DNA of 64,000 nucleotides from Bradyrhizobium sp. WD16 (lineage in GTDB: Bacteria; Pseudomonadota; Alphaproteobacteria; Rhizobiales; Xanthobacteraceae), in contig NZ_CP028908.1 in NCBI RefSeq assembly GCF_024181725.1, positions 1,488,001-1,552,000 of the forward strand, given 5' to 3'. The position numbers were made by a program, and so were the translations under genes. Below are positions 48,180-55,926 of this stretch, in pieces. How positions within the stretch are numbered: the first letter of the stretch is position 1; every line of letters starts with the position of its first letter. Below the pieces are notes generated by a model that had not been told where the DNA came from, searched no databases, and saw only the letters and a program-made list of their open reading frames with translations.

Positions 48180-48306
48180 CCGATCGGGTCGCTTCAATCG
48201 CCAGCCAATGCGGACTCGGCGCGGGCGGACGCTCACGCCAGGTCTTTTTCAAAGTGGCGCCCCTCGCCAGGCGCCACGACATGCCGTCAGAGATTTCGTT
48301 CCCGCG

Positions 48307-48333
48307 CGTCACAAACACCTCCCCTCGAACGTC
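48307..48333 (+). promoter_or_regulatory. ECF41-type promoter of the monooxygenase gene
   Basis: CGTCACA (48307-48313), 16 nt, CGTC (48330-48333): same two boxes and same spacing as at 47170-47196. It lies 64 bp before the next gene. Confidence 0.72.
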
Positions 48334-48397
48334 ACAAAGGCATGGGCATCGAGCCCGCCAATGGCGGCCACAGGCCGCGCAGTTCGAGGAGAACATC

Positions 48398-48712
48398 ATG
48401 AGTAAAAGCGCACTCTTCATCAGGCACAAGACAAAACCCGGAAAGCGCGACGAGGTCAGACAGGTCTGGGAAAAATACGCACGCGACTATGTCGCCGGCA
48501 GTAGCGGCCAGCTCTCCTATTACTACTGTTATGACGACAACGATCCTGATGCGATCGTCGTCTTTCAGCTTGCCGCCGATCAGGCCAGTGGCCAGCAATT
48601 CGTGAAGCAGCCCTGGTTCGCCGACTACGAGCGGGAAACGGCCGCTCTGCTCGCCGGTCCTTCTGAGTTCCGCGCGGCAACGCCGTGCTGGCTGAAAGGC
48701 GCCGCCACCTAG
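48398..48712 (+). CDS. Antibiotic biosynthesis monooxygenase (ABM) domain protein
   Basis: 104 residues, a single dimeric alpha/beta barrel (ABM) domain: FIRHKTKPGKRDEVRQVWEKY, YYCYDDNDPDAIVVFQLAAD, QQFVKQPWFADYERETAAL. The family includes quinone-oxidising and antibiotic-forming monooxygenases as well as stress proteins. GAGGAG lies before the ATG. ECF41 sigma factors typically control a neighbouring small enzyme gene, which fits the promoter motif found just upstream. Confidence 0.82.
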   Translation: MSKSALFIRHKTKPGKRDEVRQVWEKYARDYVAGSSGQLSYYYCYDDNDPDAIVVFQLAADQASGQQFVKQPWFADYERETAALLAGPSEFRAATPCWLKGAAT

Positions 48713-48729
48713 CTGATCGACAAGGATCC

Positions 48730-48752
48730 GGCGGATGGATCCGCCATCCGCC
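48730..48752 (+). terminator. Hairpin between the monooxygenase and MFS genes
   Basis: Perfect 9-bp stem GGCGGATGG / CCATCCGCC with a 5-nt loop, followed by GATTTT. It may end or attenuate the sigma-controlled transcript before the MFS gene. A second weaker hairpin (48798-48824; AAACCGCAGC and GCTGC-TTGA-GGTTT) lies just before the MFS start. Confidence 0.5.
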
Positions 48753-48827
48753 GATTTTCCAATGAAGATGCGCGCTTTCTTCACCCCCGACAAACTCAAA
48801 CCGCAGCATCGCTGCTTGAGGTTTCAC

Positions 48828-50327
48828 ATGAGCACTATTGAGATTGGCGCGCGCGAGACTCACCCTGGGTGGGCTGCGCTCCTCGGCGGCAGGAATGCCG
48901 TCTACTCCGTCATTCTGGCGGGCGGCGTCACGCTACACGCCCTCAACATCTACATCGTGACCACGATAATGCCGTCCATCGTCGGAGACATCGGCGGGCT
49001 CGAATACTATGCCTGGAGCACGACACTGTTTGTCGTGGCCTCAATCCTCGGTGCCGCGCTGTCGTCGCGCCTGCTTGACCGCGTGGGTCCGGGACGCGCT
49101 TACGCATCCGCCACTGCCTTGTTCGCGGCAGGCGCCGTGATCTGCGCGGCGGCGCCGGCGTTTCCGATGCTTCTTGCCGGACGTTTCGTGCAAGGTCTTG
49201 GCGGCGGACTTCTCTTAACCCTGGCTTACGCTGTCGTCCGCCTCGTCTATCCCGCAGCCCTGTGGTCGCACGCCATCGGCCTGATCTCGGCAATGTGGGG
49301 GGTGTCGACATTGGTTGGTCCTGCCGTCGGCGGCGTGTTTGCCGAATTGGGCATCTGGCGGGCGGCGTTCTGGTCTCTGGTTCCGCTCTCGGTGATCTTC
49401 GGAACGATCGCGATCGCCGTTCTTCCAAGGGGAAGCCGCGACAAGGCTGAGGGGCCCTCGCCGCTGCCGCTCCCGCAACTAGCCCTGCTGACCGCCTCCG
49501 TGGTTGCGGTCTCCGCGGGGGGCGTCAGCCTCAATCCCTTATGGAACGGAGCAGGATTGGTGCTTGCCGGACTAATGGCGGCGCTCCTTCTGCGGGCCGA
49601 ACTGAACGGGCGCGCCCGCCTGTTGCCGAAGGGGGCGCTCGATACCGGCGGACGACTCGTTGCGCTTTACGCGACGATCGCCCTCCTGGTGGCGGGGATG
49701 CAGACCGACATTTTCGTCCCCTATTTCCTCCAGGTACTCCACGGTCAGTCGCCTTTAATCGCCGGCTATCTCGCCGCGCTGATGGCGATGGGCTGGACGC
49801 TCGGCTCCATGCTGAGCGCGGGTCGGTCCGGTGAAGCAGGGATTCGCGCAATCCGTACCGGCCCCGGGTTTGTCCTGGCCGGTCTCGTGGTCCTGCTTTT
49901 CTTTGTTCCGGTGGCGGGTGGTGTCGGATTGCAACTGGTGCCGATCTGCGCCGGCCTGCTTCTGGCCGGACTGGGCATCGGTGTCACCTGGCCGCACCTT
50001 GTGACAAACGTCTTTAAGGAGTCGCCGGTGTCGGAGCAGGGGCTGGCGGCAGGCTCGATCACGACCGTCCAGCTCTGCGCGACAGCATTCAGTGCCGCGG
50101 CCGCGGGCATGGTGGCCAATCTCGGCGGGCTCAGCGACCCGGGCGGCGCGGAAGGTGCATCGGGTGCCGCGCGCTTGCTGTTCGGCGTTTTCCTGGTAGC
50201 GCCGGCTCTCAGCCTCGTCTCCGTCAGGAGACTCGCGGGACGCCGGAACCCGGAGACTGCCGCTGAAGCTGCCGTGGTGGCTAATATCTCCCGTTGCGGC
50301 CCTTCCACCTCACCCATCGCGGATTAG
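48828..50327 (+). CDS. MFS transporter, multidrug exporter type
   Basis: 499 residues, about 14 membrane segments. LLDRVGPGRAYASATALFAAG corresponds to the MFS motif A region and AMWGVSTLVGPAVGGVFAEL to motif C of drug/H+ antiporters. The long central region and length suggest the DHA2-like group; the substrate is unknown. ATG 48828 with TTGAGG is preferred over the frame open from 48735. It follows the ABM gene in the same direction, so exporter and enzyme may serve one chemical stress. Confidence 0.87.
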   Translation: MSTIEIGARETHPGWAALLGGRNAVYSVILAGGVTLHALNIYIVTTIMPSIVGDIGGLEYYAWSTTLFVVASILGAALSSRLLDRVGPGRAYASATALFAAGAVICAAAPAFPMLLAGRFVQGLGGGLLLTLAYAVVRLVYPAALWSHAIGLISAMWGVSTLVGPAVGGVFAELGIWRAAFWSLVPLSVIFGTIAIAVLPRGSRDKAEGPSPLPLPQLALLTASVVAVSAGGVSLNPLWNGAGLVLAGLMAALLLRAELNGRARLLPKGALDTGGRLVALYATIALLVAGMQTDIFVPYFLQVLHGQSPLIAGYLAALMAMGWTLGSMLSAGRSGEAGIRAIRTGPGFVLAGLVVLLFFVPVAGGVGLQLVPICAGLLLAGLGIGVTWPHLVTNVFKESPVSEQGLAAGSITTVQLCATAFSAAAAGMVANLGGLSDPGGAEGASGAARLLFGVFLVAPALSLVSVRRLAGRRNPETAAEAAVVANISRCGPSTSPIAD

Positions 50328-50794
50328 CGGGGTTCGACCGACCTTCATCTCCGCACATCGAGGGGCAAGCGCTGCGGAGCAAATCAGTCGTAGTCACTTC
50401 GGCGCTCCTCGGCCGCTCACGGCGGCATCCATCGGCGAACGGCCACAATATCATAGTGCTCCAGCGGAGACGTAGTTATCAGTTTCATCCCTCCCGGCGC
50501 GCCAAACTCCGCCGATTCTACGATTTCCTGCCCGCCTCCCCGCCGGACCACGACGGCAGGAATTTGTCGTCGTGGGAGGGGTAGTGTTCGGCGGCCCGTG
50601 GCGTTCGCATGAGCGAATTGCTCTTTGGCGGTCAATGCCGTGACGGCAACGGCTCGTGTCACGAGATCAGGCTCGGACTTTGGATCGCAACGCAACGCGG
50701 AGACTAGCCGGCGTCACCATAATTTACGCGCTTGACTCGATATTCCCCATGCGAACGATTTGACACACTCCTGAAATGACAGGGATGCTGCCGT
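50328..50794. other. Non-coding region downstream of the MFS gene
   Basis: 467 bp with lower GC and no supportable gene. It contains the second diverged direct repeat (50551-50628). A minus-strand frame (50417-50695) is open, but its product was not recognised and part of it comes from the repeat. Confidence 0.45.
50551..50628. repeat. Diverged direct repeat, copy 2
   Basis: Partner of 46812-46888 in the same orientation. On the minus strand it reads MRTPRAAEHYPSHDDKFLPS, with the other copy conserving the same register. Confidence 0.65.
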
Positions 50795-51180
50795 CTAGCT
50801 CAAGCCCGCAATAATAAACAATCCCAATGCGCAGACGAGACTGACGAGTTCGGCTGATGTGCGCAGCTTGTCTTTGTCGGTGAGGTAAAAGGTCACGTGT
50901 GCCATCCGGGCCAGAACTCAAACGGACGCCAATAGGTCAATCTGGTTCTGAGGAGCATGCACGAAGAGCGCGATGATTACCGCTGCCGCAAAGCCAGCCA
51001 GCGACTCGAAAGCATTGACATGAGCGTCCCAGGCCCGTTTCGGCAGACCCTCAATGCGATTCGGGAAGTCACGCGGATTTCGGTTGTCACGTAGTCTTTT
51101 CCCATCCGGCCCTCGGCCTCTGTTTCGGGCGATGCCGAAGCAGACATAAGGCAGGGTGACCGCGATCAGTACGCTCCTCA
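50795..51180 (-). pseudogene. MAPEG family protein, broken
   Basis: The minus strand reads a MAPEG-type membrane protein: VLIAVTLPYVCFGIARNRGR, RNPRDFPNRIEGLPKRAWDA, FAAAVIIALFVHAPQNQIDL. An in-frame TGA follows at 50918-50920, then the normal ending continues in the same frame (VLARMAHVTFYLTDKDKLRT to TAG 50795). The first few codons are missing: at 51178 the sequence changes abruptly into the radC repeat. The frame can start at ATG 51211 inside that repeat, so a chimeric 97-residue product is possible. Confidence 0.72.
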
Positions 51181-51235
51181 CGACCACATCATCGTCGGCA
51201 GGAACGGCCACAGCAGCCTCAAAGCGCTGAAGCTG
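51178..51235. repeat. 58-bp direct repeat, copy 2 (radC 3' end)
   Basis: Identical to 46708-46765. It joins the truncated 5' end of the MAPEG gene on one side and repeat block VI on the other. Confidence 0.93.
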
Positions 51236-51236
51236 T

Positions 51237-51566
51237 CTAGTGCGGTGGATCTGACGCTCGTATCAGTATTGCAGCGAACTCTTCATACGCGCGTCAGATC
51301 CAAAACCGCACTAGAATCATAATCATGCTAGTGTGGCGTCTCGCAATTACCTACCGCCTTTGCGGCGAACCTCTCGTAGGCAATTGCGAGACATAAGCCA
51401 CACTAGCACTTTGATTTTGCTAGTGTCCTTATGTCTCCGAATGACCGTGCGAGCGTGAGGCAAATGGGGCGGTAATTCGGAGACAGGACACTAGTGTCCC
51501 TTTGGTTCTAACGTTCGTAGAAGTGCTCGCTGCAAGGAAATACGAACGCTAGAACCGGGACACTAG
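51237..51566. repeat. CTAG palindrome block VI (A-linker-B-linker-C-D)
   Basis: The most complete array. Type A 51237-51314, linker 51315-51327 (AATCATAATCATG), type B 51328-51406, linker 51407-51419 (CACTTTGATTTTG), type C 51420-51494, type D 51491-51566. All junctions are CTAG. Types C and D share one CTAG; the other neighbours are separated by a linker. It fills most of the gap between the radC copy and the binding-protein gene at 51638. Confidence 0.95.
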
Positions 51567-51637
51567 AGCCCCGAATCCGAAGTTCGCTTCATTCTCAGCG
51601 CGCTACGTCCATCAGAATGCGCCGGTCAGCGATCGCG

Positions 51638-52654
51638 TCACTGCGTTGCCAGCTTGGCCGCGCCGTTGGCGAGGATCTCGCTGAAGCTGGTGTCCCAGAA
51701 CCTTGCGACTTCGACCCGGGTGTCGAGAACGCCGAGCTTGAGGAAGGTGTCGGCGACCTTTTGATGGGTATCGGGTATATCCGGTGTCACGCCGACGAGC
51801 GAAAAGTCGGTGCTGCGATGGGCGAACTGATCGAGGATATCGTCGAGCGGCAAATGCGTTTCGGCCACTTGTGCCGCGGCGTAGACCGGGAAATTCTTGT
51901 TGGCAAAGGCATAGGCGCGCTGGATCCGGAGCAAAAGGTCGGCCATGGCCGCATGACGCAAGGCGTCGTCGATGGCCTTCGGGTTGGCATAGACCGGGAA
52001 ATTTCCGGAAAGATAGCCAACGCCGGTCTTCAGGAGGCGCGCTCCCTGCCTGGATATGGCGAGCTGACCATTGTAACCGTAGATCGCCCAGGCATCGAGC
52101 TTACCGGAGGTGAAGGCCGAATAGCCGTCGGACGGCGTCAGGTTGATGGCGTCGATGTCGTTGAAGGAAAGGCCGACCTCCTCGAGCTGCTTGGACAGGA
52201 AATAGTGGGCGGTCGTTGCGCGCACGTAACCGACCTTCCTGCCCTTGAGATCCGCGATCGAACGTATCGGCGAATCCTTGGCAGCGACGGTGACCTGGGT
52301 GTTGAGGTCCTCGTGCGACACAGCGATGAAGCGCACATTGGCATTTTGGCGGGCGGCGAACATTGCAGGAATTTCGCTGCCCGAACCGAGATCGAGGGCA
52401 TCGCTGTTGAGCGCCTCGATGTGCAGGACGCCGTTGTTGAGCTCCTTCCAGTCGATCTTGTATGGCGTCTTGTCTTCCCCGGCGGCCCGAAGCAGGGCGC
52501 GCCAACCGCCCTTGTAATGGGCCACGCGCAGCGTGACCCCGCCGAGATCGCTATCCGAGCCTCGCCTGGTTTGCGCTCCTGCGCTGCCGGCGACGAGGCC
52601 TCCCGCAAGCACGCTGAGCAGGGAACGACGGGAGACGAAAAACGGGCTGGTCAC
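51638..52654 (-). CDS. ABC transporter substrate-binding protein (sulfonate/nitrate type)
   Basis: 338 residues from GTG 52654 with CAGGAG upstream. Twin-Arg signal (SRRSLLSVLAGGLVAGSAGAQ). Pattern of SsuA/TauA-like proteins: GSGSEIPAMFAAR, DLKGRKVGYVRATTAHYFL and YGYNGQLAI. These bind sulfonates or related anions in the periplasm. No permease or ATPase gene is adjacent; block VI lies directly downstream. It is therefore an orphan, perhaps a leftover of a disrupted operon. Confidence 0.85.
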   Translation of the reverse strand: MTSPFFVSRRSLLSVLAGGLVAGSAGAQTRRGSDSDLGGVTLRVAHYKGGWRALLRAAGEDKTPYKIDWKELNNGVLHIEALNSDALDLGSGSEIPAMFAARQNANVRFIAVSHEDLNTQVTVAAKDSPIRSIADLKGRKVGYVRATTAHYFLSKQLEEVGLSFNDIDAINLTPSDGYSAFTSGKLDAWAIYGYNGQLAISRQGARLLKTGVGYLSGNFPVYANPKAIDDALRHAAMADLLLRIQRAYAFANKNFPVYAAAQVAETHLPLDDILDQFAHRSTDFSLVGVTPDIPDTHQKVADTFLKLGVLDTRVEVARFWDTSFSEILANGAAKLATQ

Positions 52655-53244
52655 GGCGGCTCCTGTTGAGCAGGTCTCGATGCTTCCACCATAAAATGTA
52701 TGGATGTCACGGACTATTCTGTTTTTCGGCGGTCGCACGAAATGAGTATTCCAACTTTTGCGACAGACGCGCTGTCTGTCGGATGTTCATCGCCGGAGGC
52801 GTGAGCAGTCGAGGCCGTCGGTACCAGTCGATTCGACAGTGATGCTTCGAAGCGAATGCCGAGATTCGTACGCTGGCAGTCTCTGAAGCGGAGGCATGCT
52901 GGTGCCGCCGCCCGGCACCACTGTGCGCTACCGCCCAACATCGGCCGGCACGGCCATGCCGGCTTGAAGGCGACGAGGCTGATTTGAATCCTTGCCTCTG
53001 TATGCTGTTAGCCCATTGGCGCGTCGGGGCTCATGGCGCAATTCGAGAAAAGTAGAAGGCTTCCTCTGACCACGCCGATTGTCCGAATTTCTCCGACCGA
53101 TTGCCCCGACGCAAGACGGCACGACCGTCCGCTGACGACCCCAAACCTGGTTGGCTGAACAAACAAATGATGGCGCCATCTCAGCCGCGCTGCTGGCGGC
53201 GGCTGCATTTGACTCCCAGCGCGACATAGCTTTAGATATTCGGG
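52655..53244. other. Non-coding region upstream of the cobalamin riboswitch
   Basis: 590 bp between two divergent units. No gene is supported; several short minus-strand frames have no recognisable product. It should hold the promoters of the binding-protein gene and of the riboswitch-controlled operon. Confidence 0.4.
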
Positions 53245-53425
53245 ACGGTTCCTCATTATTGGGGATGAAAAGGGAATGCGGTGCAAGGAAGCTTGCTCGA
53301 TTCCGCAGCTGCCCCCGCAACTGTAAGCGGCGAACCTTGTGTCACGAGCCACTGGGCGACTCGGCCCCGGGAAGGCGACGCAAGGTAACGACCCGCGAGC
53401 CAGGAGACCTGCCGTCAGCCGTGGT
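53245..53425 (+). promoter_or_regulatory. Cobalamin riboswitch
   Basis: The conserved core is readable: GGGAATGCGGTGCAAGGAAG (53272-53291), ATTCCGCAGCTGCCCCCGCA (from 53300) leading into ACTGTAAGCGG, GCCACTGGGC (53348-53357), GGGAAGGCG (53370-53378) and the B12 box AGCCAGGAGACCTGCC (53398-53413). These elements match the AdoCbl class in order and spacing. It lies about 115 nt before the receptor start, so it should reduce receptor expression when cobalamin is plentiful. The expression platform was not resolved. Confidence 0.93.
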
Positions 53426-53541
53426 CACACGCGAAAATGTCGGTCGGGGAGTACAGACATTGCTTCACTGAAGGTTGTCGGCCTAAAGGTGAAACTTGGC
53501 TCGCTGTGACGTGCCACTGACGTCATACCGAGGTCCGAACC

Positions 53542-55911
53542 TTGTCTTCTGCCACCACCGGCGACCCGCGCCGCAATTTCCTGTTTGCATCCGGCTTTCT
53601 CGTCTCCATGCTCGCGCTTGACGTCTCTGCCGCGCAGGGACAGCAGCTTCCCTCTTCCAGTCAGCTGCCGCCTATCGAGGTCTCTCCGCCGGCGACCCAA
53701 AATCGAACGGGGACAAAGCGGAGCCGCGATTCGGGATCGCGCCCGCGCCCGGCAGCACCAATCGGAGCGACATCCAACGCCACCGAGCAGAAGGAAGACG
53801 CCCGAAACGCGGTGCAGACGCCGCTCAACACCGGAACCGTTGCCGAAAGCGCTTCGCGACTGGGCTTGAGCGCGCGCGAGGTTCCCGCGACCATCGAAGT
53901 GATCGGGCAACAGACCATCGGCGACCGCGGCTATCGAACAGTAACGGAAGTGGCGCAGGGCGCGGTCGGCGTGACGTCGGGCGATAATCCCGCCGAGCCG
54001 TCAGCCTTCTCAATGCGCGGCTTTACCAACAGCCAGATCAATGTGCTCTACAATGGCATCAAGGTCGGCCCTCAGAACATGACGTCTCGGTTCATGGACA
54101 CGGCCAATCTGGAAAGCGTCGAATTCCTGAAAGGACCCGCTTCTCTTATGTCAGGAGAAGGCGCGAGTGGCGGCGCCGTCAATTTCGTGACGAAACAACC
54201 GCACACCGGCCCGATCCGGAACGAGGCGCTCTTCTCATACGACTCACTATCGTCCTTCCGCAGTTACTACGGCTCAGGCGGAAGCACCAACATTCAGGGA
54301 CTGGACTACCGGTTCGATATCAGCCGGTCGTCGCTAAGCGGCTTTGTCGACGATACGAACACCGGGTTACTGGATGTGTCAGGTCGACTGAACTACCGCC
54401 TATCGGACAATTTCAAGATCTGGGGGGCCATCGAGTACAAGGAAGACCGGTCGAAGGCCTACTGGGGCGCACCGCTGGTCTCTGCCGCATTCAGCGGCCC
54501 CCATGCCACGACCGGCATCGTCTCCGGAAGCTACGTCTCGAACTACAATGGTTCGAATCTCGGGCCCGTCACGATCGATGACCGCACCTTCACGACCAAT
54601 TACAACGTACTCGACAACCATACCGATGCAAAGGAGCTGTGGCTTCGTGGCGGTTTCGAGCTCACTGTTGCGCCGAATCTGACACTGAAGAGCCAAGTCT
54701 ATGGTTACGGCGCGGAACGTGAGTGGTTCAACAACGAGGTGGAAGCATTCAACGCCAGTCTGAACCTGGTCGATCGAGAGCGGTTCTTCGTGGCGCACAA
54801 CCAGAAACTGGCGGGAAGCATCACCGATTTGACGTGGGACTCCGACATCGCGGGCTTGGGAAACCGATTGGTGGCAACCTTTGCGGCGAGCGGCCTCGAC
54901 TTCGTCCGCCCGGGCGCGGCCAATTTCCCGCACGACCTGGTCACGCTGGTCGATCCGATCAGGGGATACTACGGGCCTCTGACGACGCAGCAGCAGACCG
55001 CAAGGATCGACAATGAGTCACTGTCAGTAGAAGACCGCCTGAAGATCACGCGAACATTCGCGCTCGTTGGCGGCTTGCGGCTGGAGCATATCGGGCTCGA
55101 CCGAAATTCGACCGATGTCAACGGCGCGGAGAAGGCGGGCTTTCCGTTCTCAAAATCCTGGACGCCGCTGACGGGCCGGATCGGCTATACTTGGGAAGCC
55201 ATCCCCGGCCTGACCTTCTTCAGCCAATATGCCACCGGTGCGGACGTCTCGGCGAACAACACCTTCCTGCTCGGGCCGCGCCAGCCGCTCGATTTGACCA
55301 CGTCCCGCACCTATGAGACGGGCGTCAAGCACCTGTTCTGGGACAACAGGGCGGAATGGTCCTTCTCCTTATTCGACGTCTTGCGAAAGAACGTCTATGC
55401 AGCGGCCGGTGGAATGCAGCTCAACATCGCCGGACGGCAGGAATCGAAGGGCGTGGAACTGGCTGCCGCCATCCGCCTGACGCCGGCGTGGAAGATCTGG
55501 GGCAACGTCGCCTATGTCGATGCGCGGTATGCCGACTACACCTTTGCCGGCGGCTCGTTTTCCGGGAATGCCCCGCCGAACGTACCCCGTGTCGTAGCCA
55601 ACGCCGGAACGTCCTATCAATTCTCCACCCCTTGGCCTGTTGAGGTCGGCATATCCGCACGTCACGTCGGCGATCGGTACAACACCGATGCCAACACGGT
55701 TGCGCTGAAGGCCTACACCGTCGCGGATGCCTATGCATTCGTCGACATCCCAAAGTCCGTCTTCGATGCAGTCGAGCAGACCCGGGTGACGTTCCGCATA
55801 CGAAATCTGACGGACAAGCGTTATGCCATTTGGGGTGATCCGTTCTATCCCGATCAGGTTCTGCTCGGAGCTCCGCGAACCTATGAGCTTTCCGCCGCAT
55901 TCAAATGGTGA
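53542..55911 (+). CDS. TonB-dependent receptor, siderophore (FpvA/FhuE-like) type
   Basis: 789 residues from TTG 53542, with GAGG 8 nt upstream; the start is fixed by a full signal peptide (RRNFLFASGFLVSMLALDVSAAQG). A TonB-box-like LPPIEVSPP follows. The plug (about 110-225) has the siderophore-receptor motif SVEFLKGPASLMSGEGASGG, then a 22-strand barrel ending in aromatic W (TYELSAAFKW). Sequence type suggests ferric-siderophore import, but the riboswitch suggests a corrinoid or cobalt complex. Followed 15 bp later by a PepSY protein. Confidence 0.9.
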   Translation: MSSATTGDPRRNFLFASGFLVSMLALDVSAAQGQQLPSSSQLPPIEVSPPATQNRTGTKRSRDSGSRPRPAAPIGATSNATEQKEDARNAVQTPLNTGTVAESASRLGLSAREVPATIEVIGQQTIGDRGYRTVTEVAQGAVGVTSGDNPAEPSAFSMRGFTNSQINVLYNGIKVGPQNMTSRFMDTANLESVEFLKGPASLMSGEGASGGAVNFVTKQPHTGPIRNEALFSYDSLSSFRSYYGSGGSTNIQGLDYRFDISRSSLSGFVDDTNTGLLDVSGRLNYRLSDNFKIWGAIEYKEDRSKAYWGAPLVSAAFSGPHATTGIVSGSYVSNYNGSNLGPVTIDDRTFTTNYNVLDNHTDAKELWLRGGFELTVAPNLTLKSQVYGYGAEREWFNNEVEAFNASLNLVDRERFFVAHNQKLAGSITDLTWDSDIAGLGNRLVATFAASGLDFVRPGAANFPHDLVTLVDPIRGYYGPLTTQQQTARIDNESLSVEDRLKITRTFALVGGLRLEHIGLDRNSTDVNGAEKAGFPFSKSWTPLTGRIGYTWEAIPGLTFFSQYATGADVSANNTFLLGPRQPLDLTTSRTYETGVKHLFWDNRAEWSFSLFDVLRKNVYAAAGGMQLNIAGRQESKGVELAAAIRLTPAWKIWGNVAYVDARYADYTFAGGSFSGNAPPNVPRVVANAGTSYQFSTPWPVEVGISARHVGDRYNTDANTVALKAYTVADAYAFVDIPKSVFDAVEQTRVTFRIRNLTDKRYAIWGDPFYPDQVLLGAPRTYELSAAFKW

Positions 55912-55926
55912 TGTGCTGATCTAGCC

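Noticed and set aside
50417-50695. Minus-strand 92-codon frame as a gene
   Set aside because: No recognised family or clear ribosome site, and a large part derives from the diverged direct repeat.
50795-51180. In-frame TGA in the MAPEG gene as selenocysteine or programmed read-through
   Set aside because: No SECIS-like or read-through context was seen, and the gene also lacks its 5' end, so decay is the simpler reading.
53542-55911. Receptor named BtuB because of the cobalamin riboswitch
   Set aside because: The plug and N terminus resemble siderophore receptors and a PepSY gene follows; the substrate is left open.
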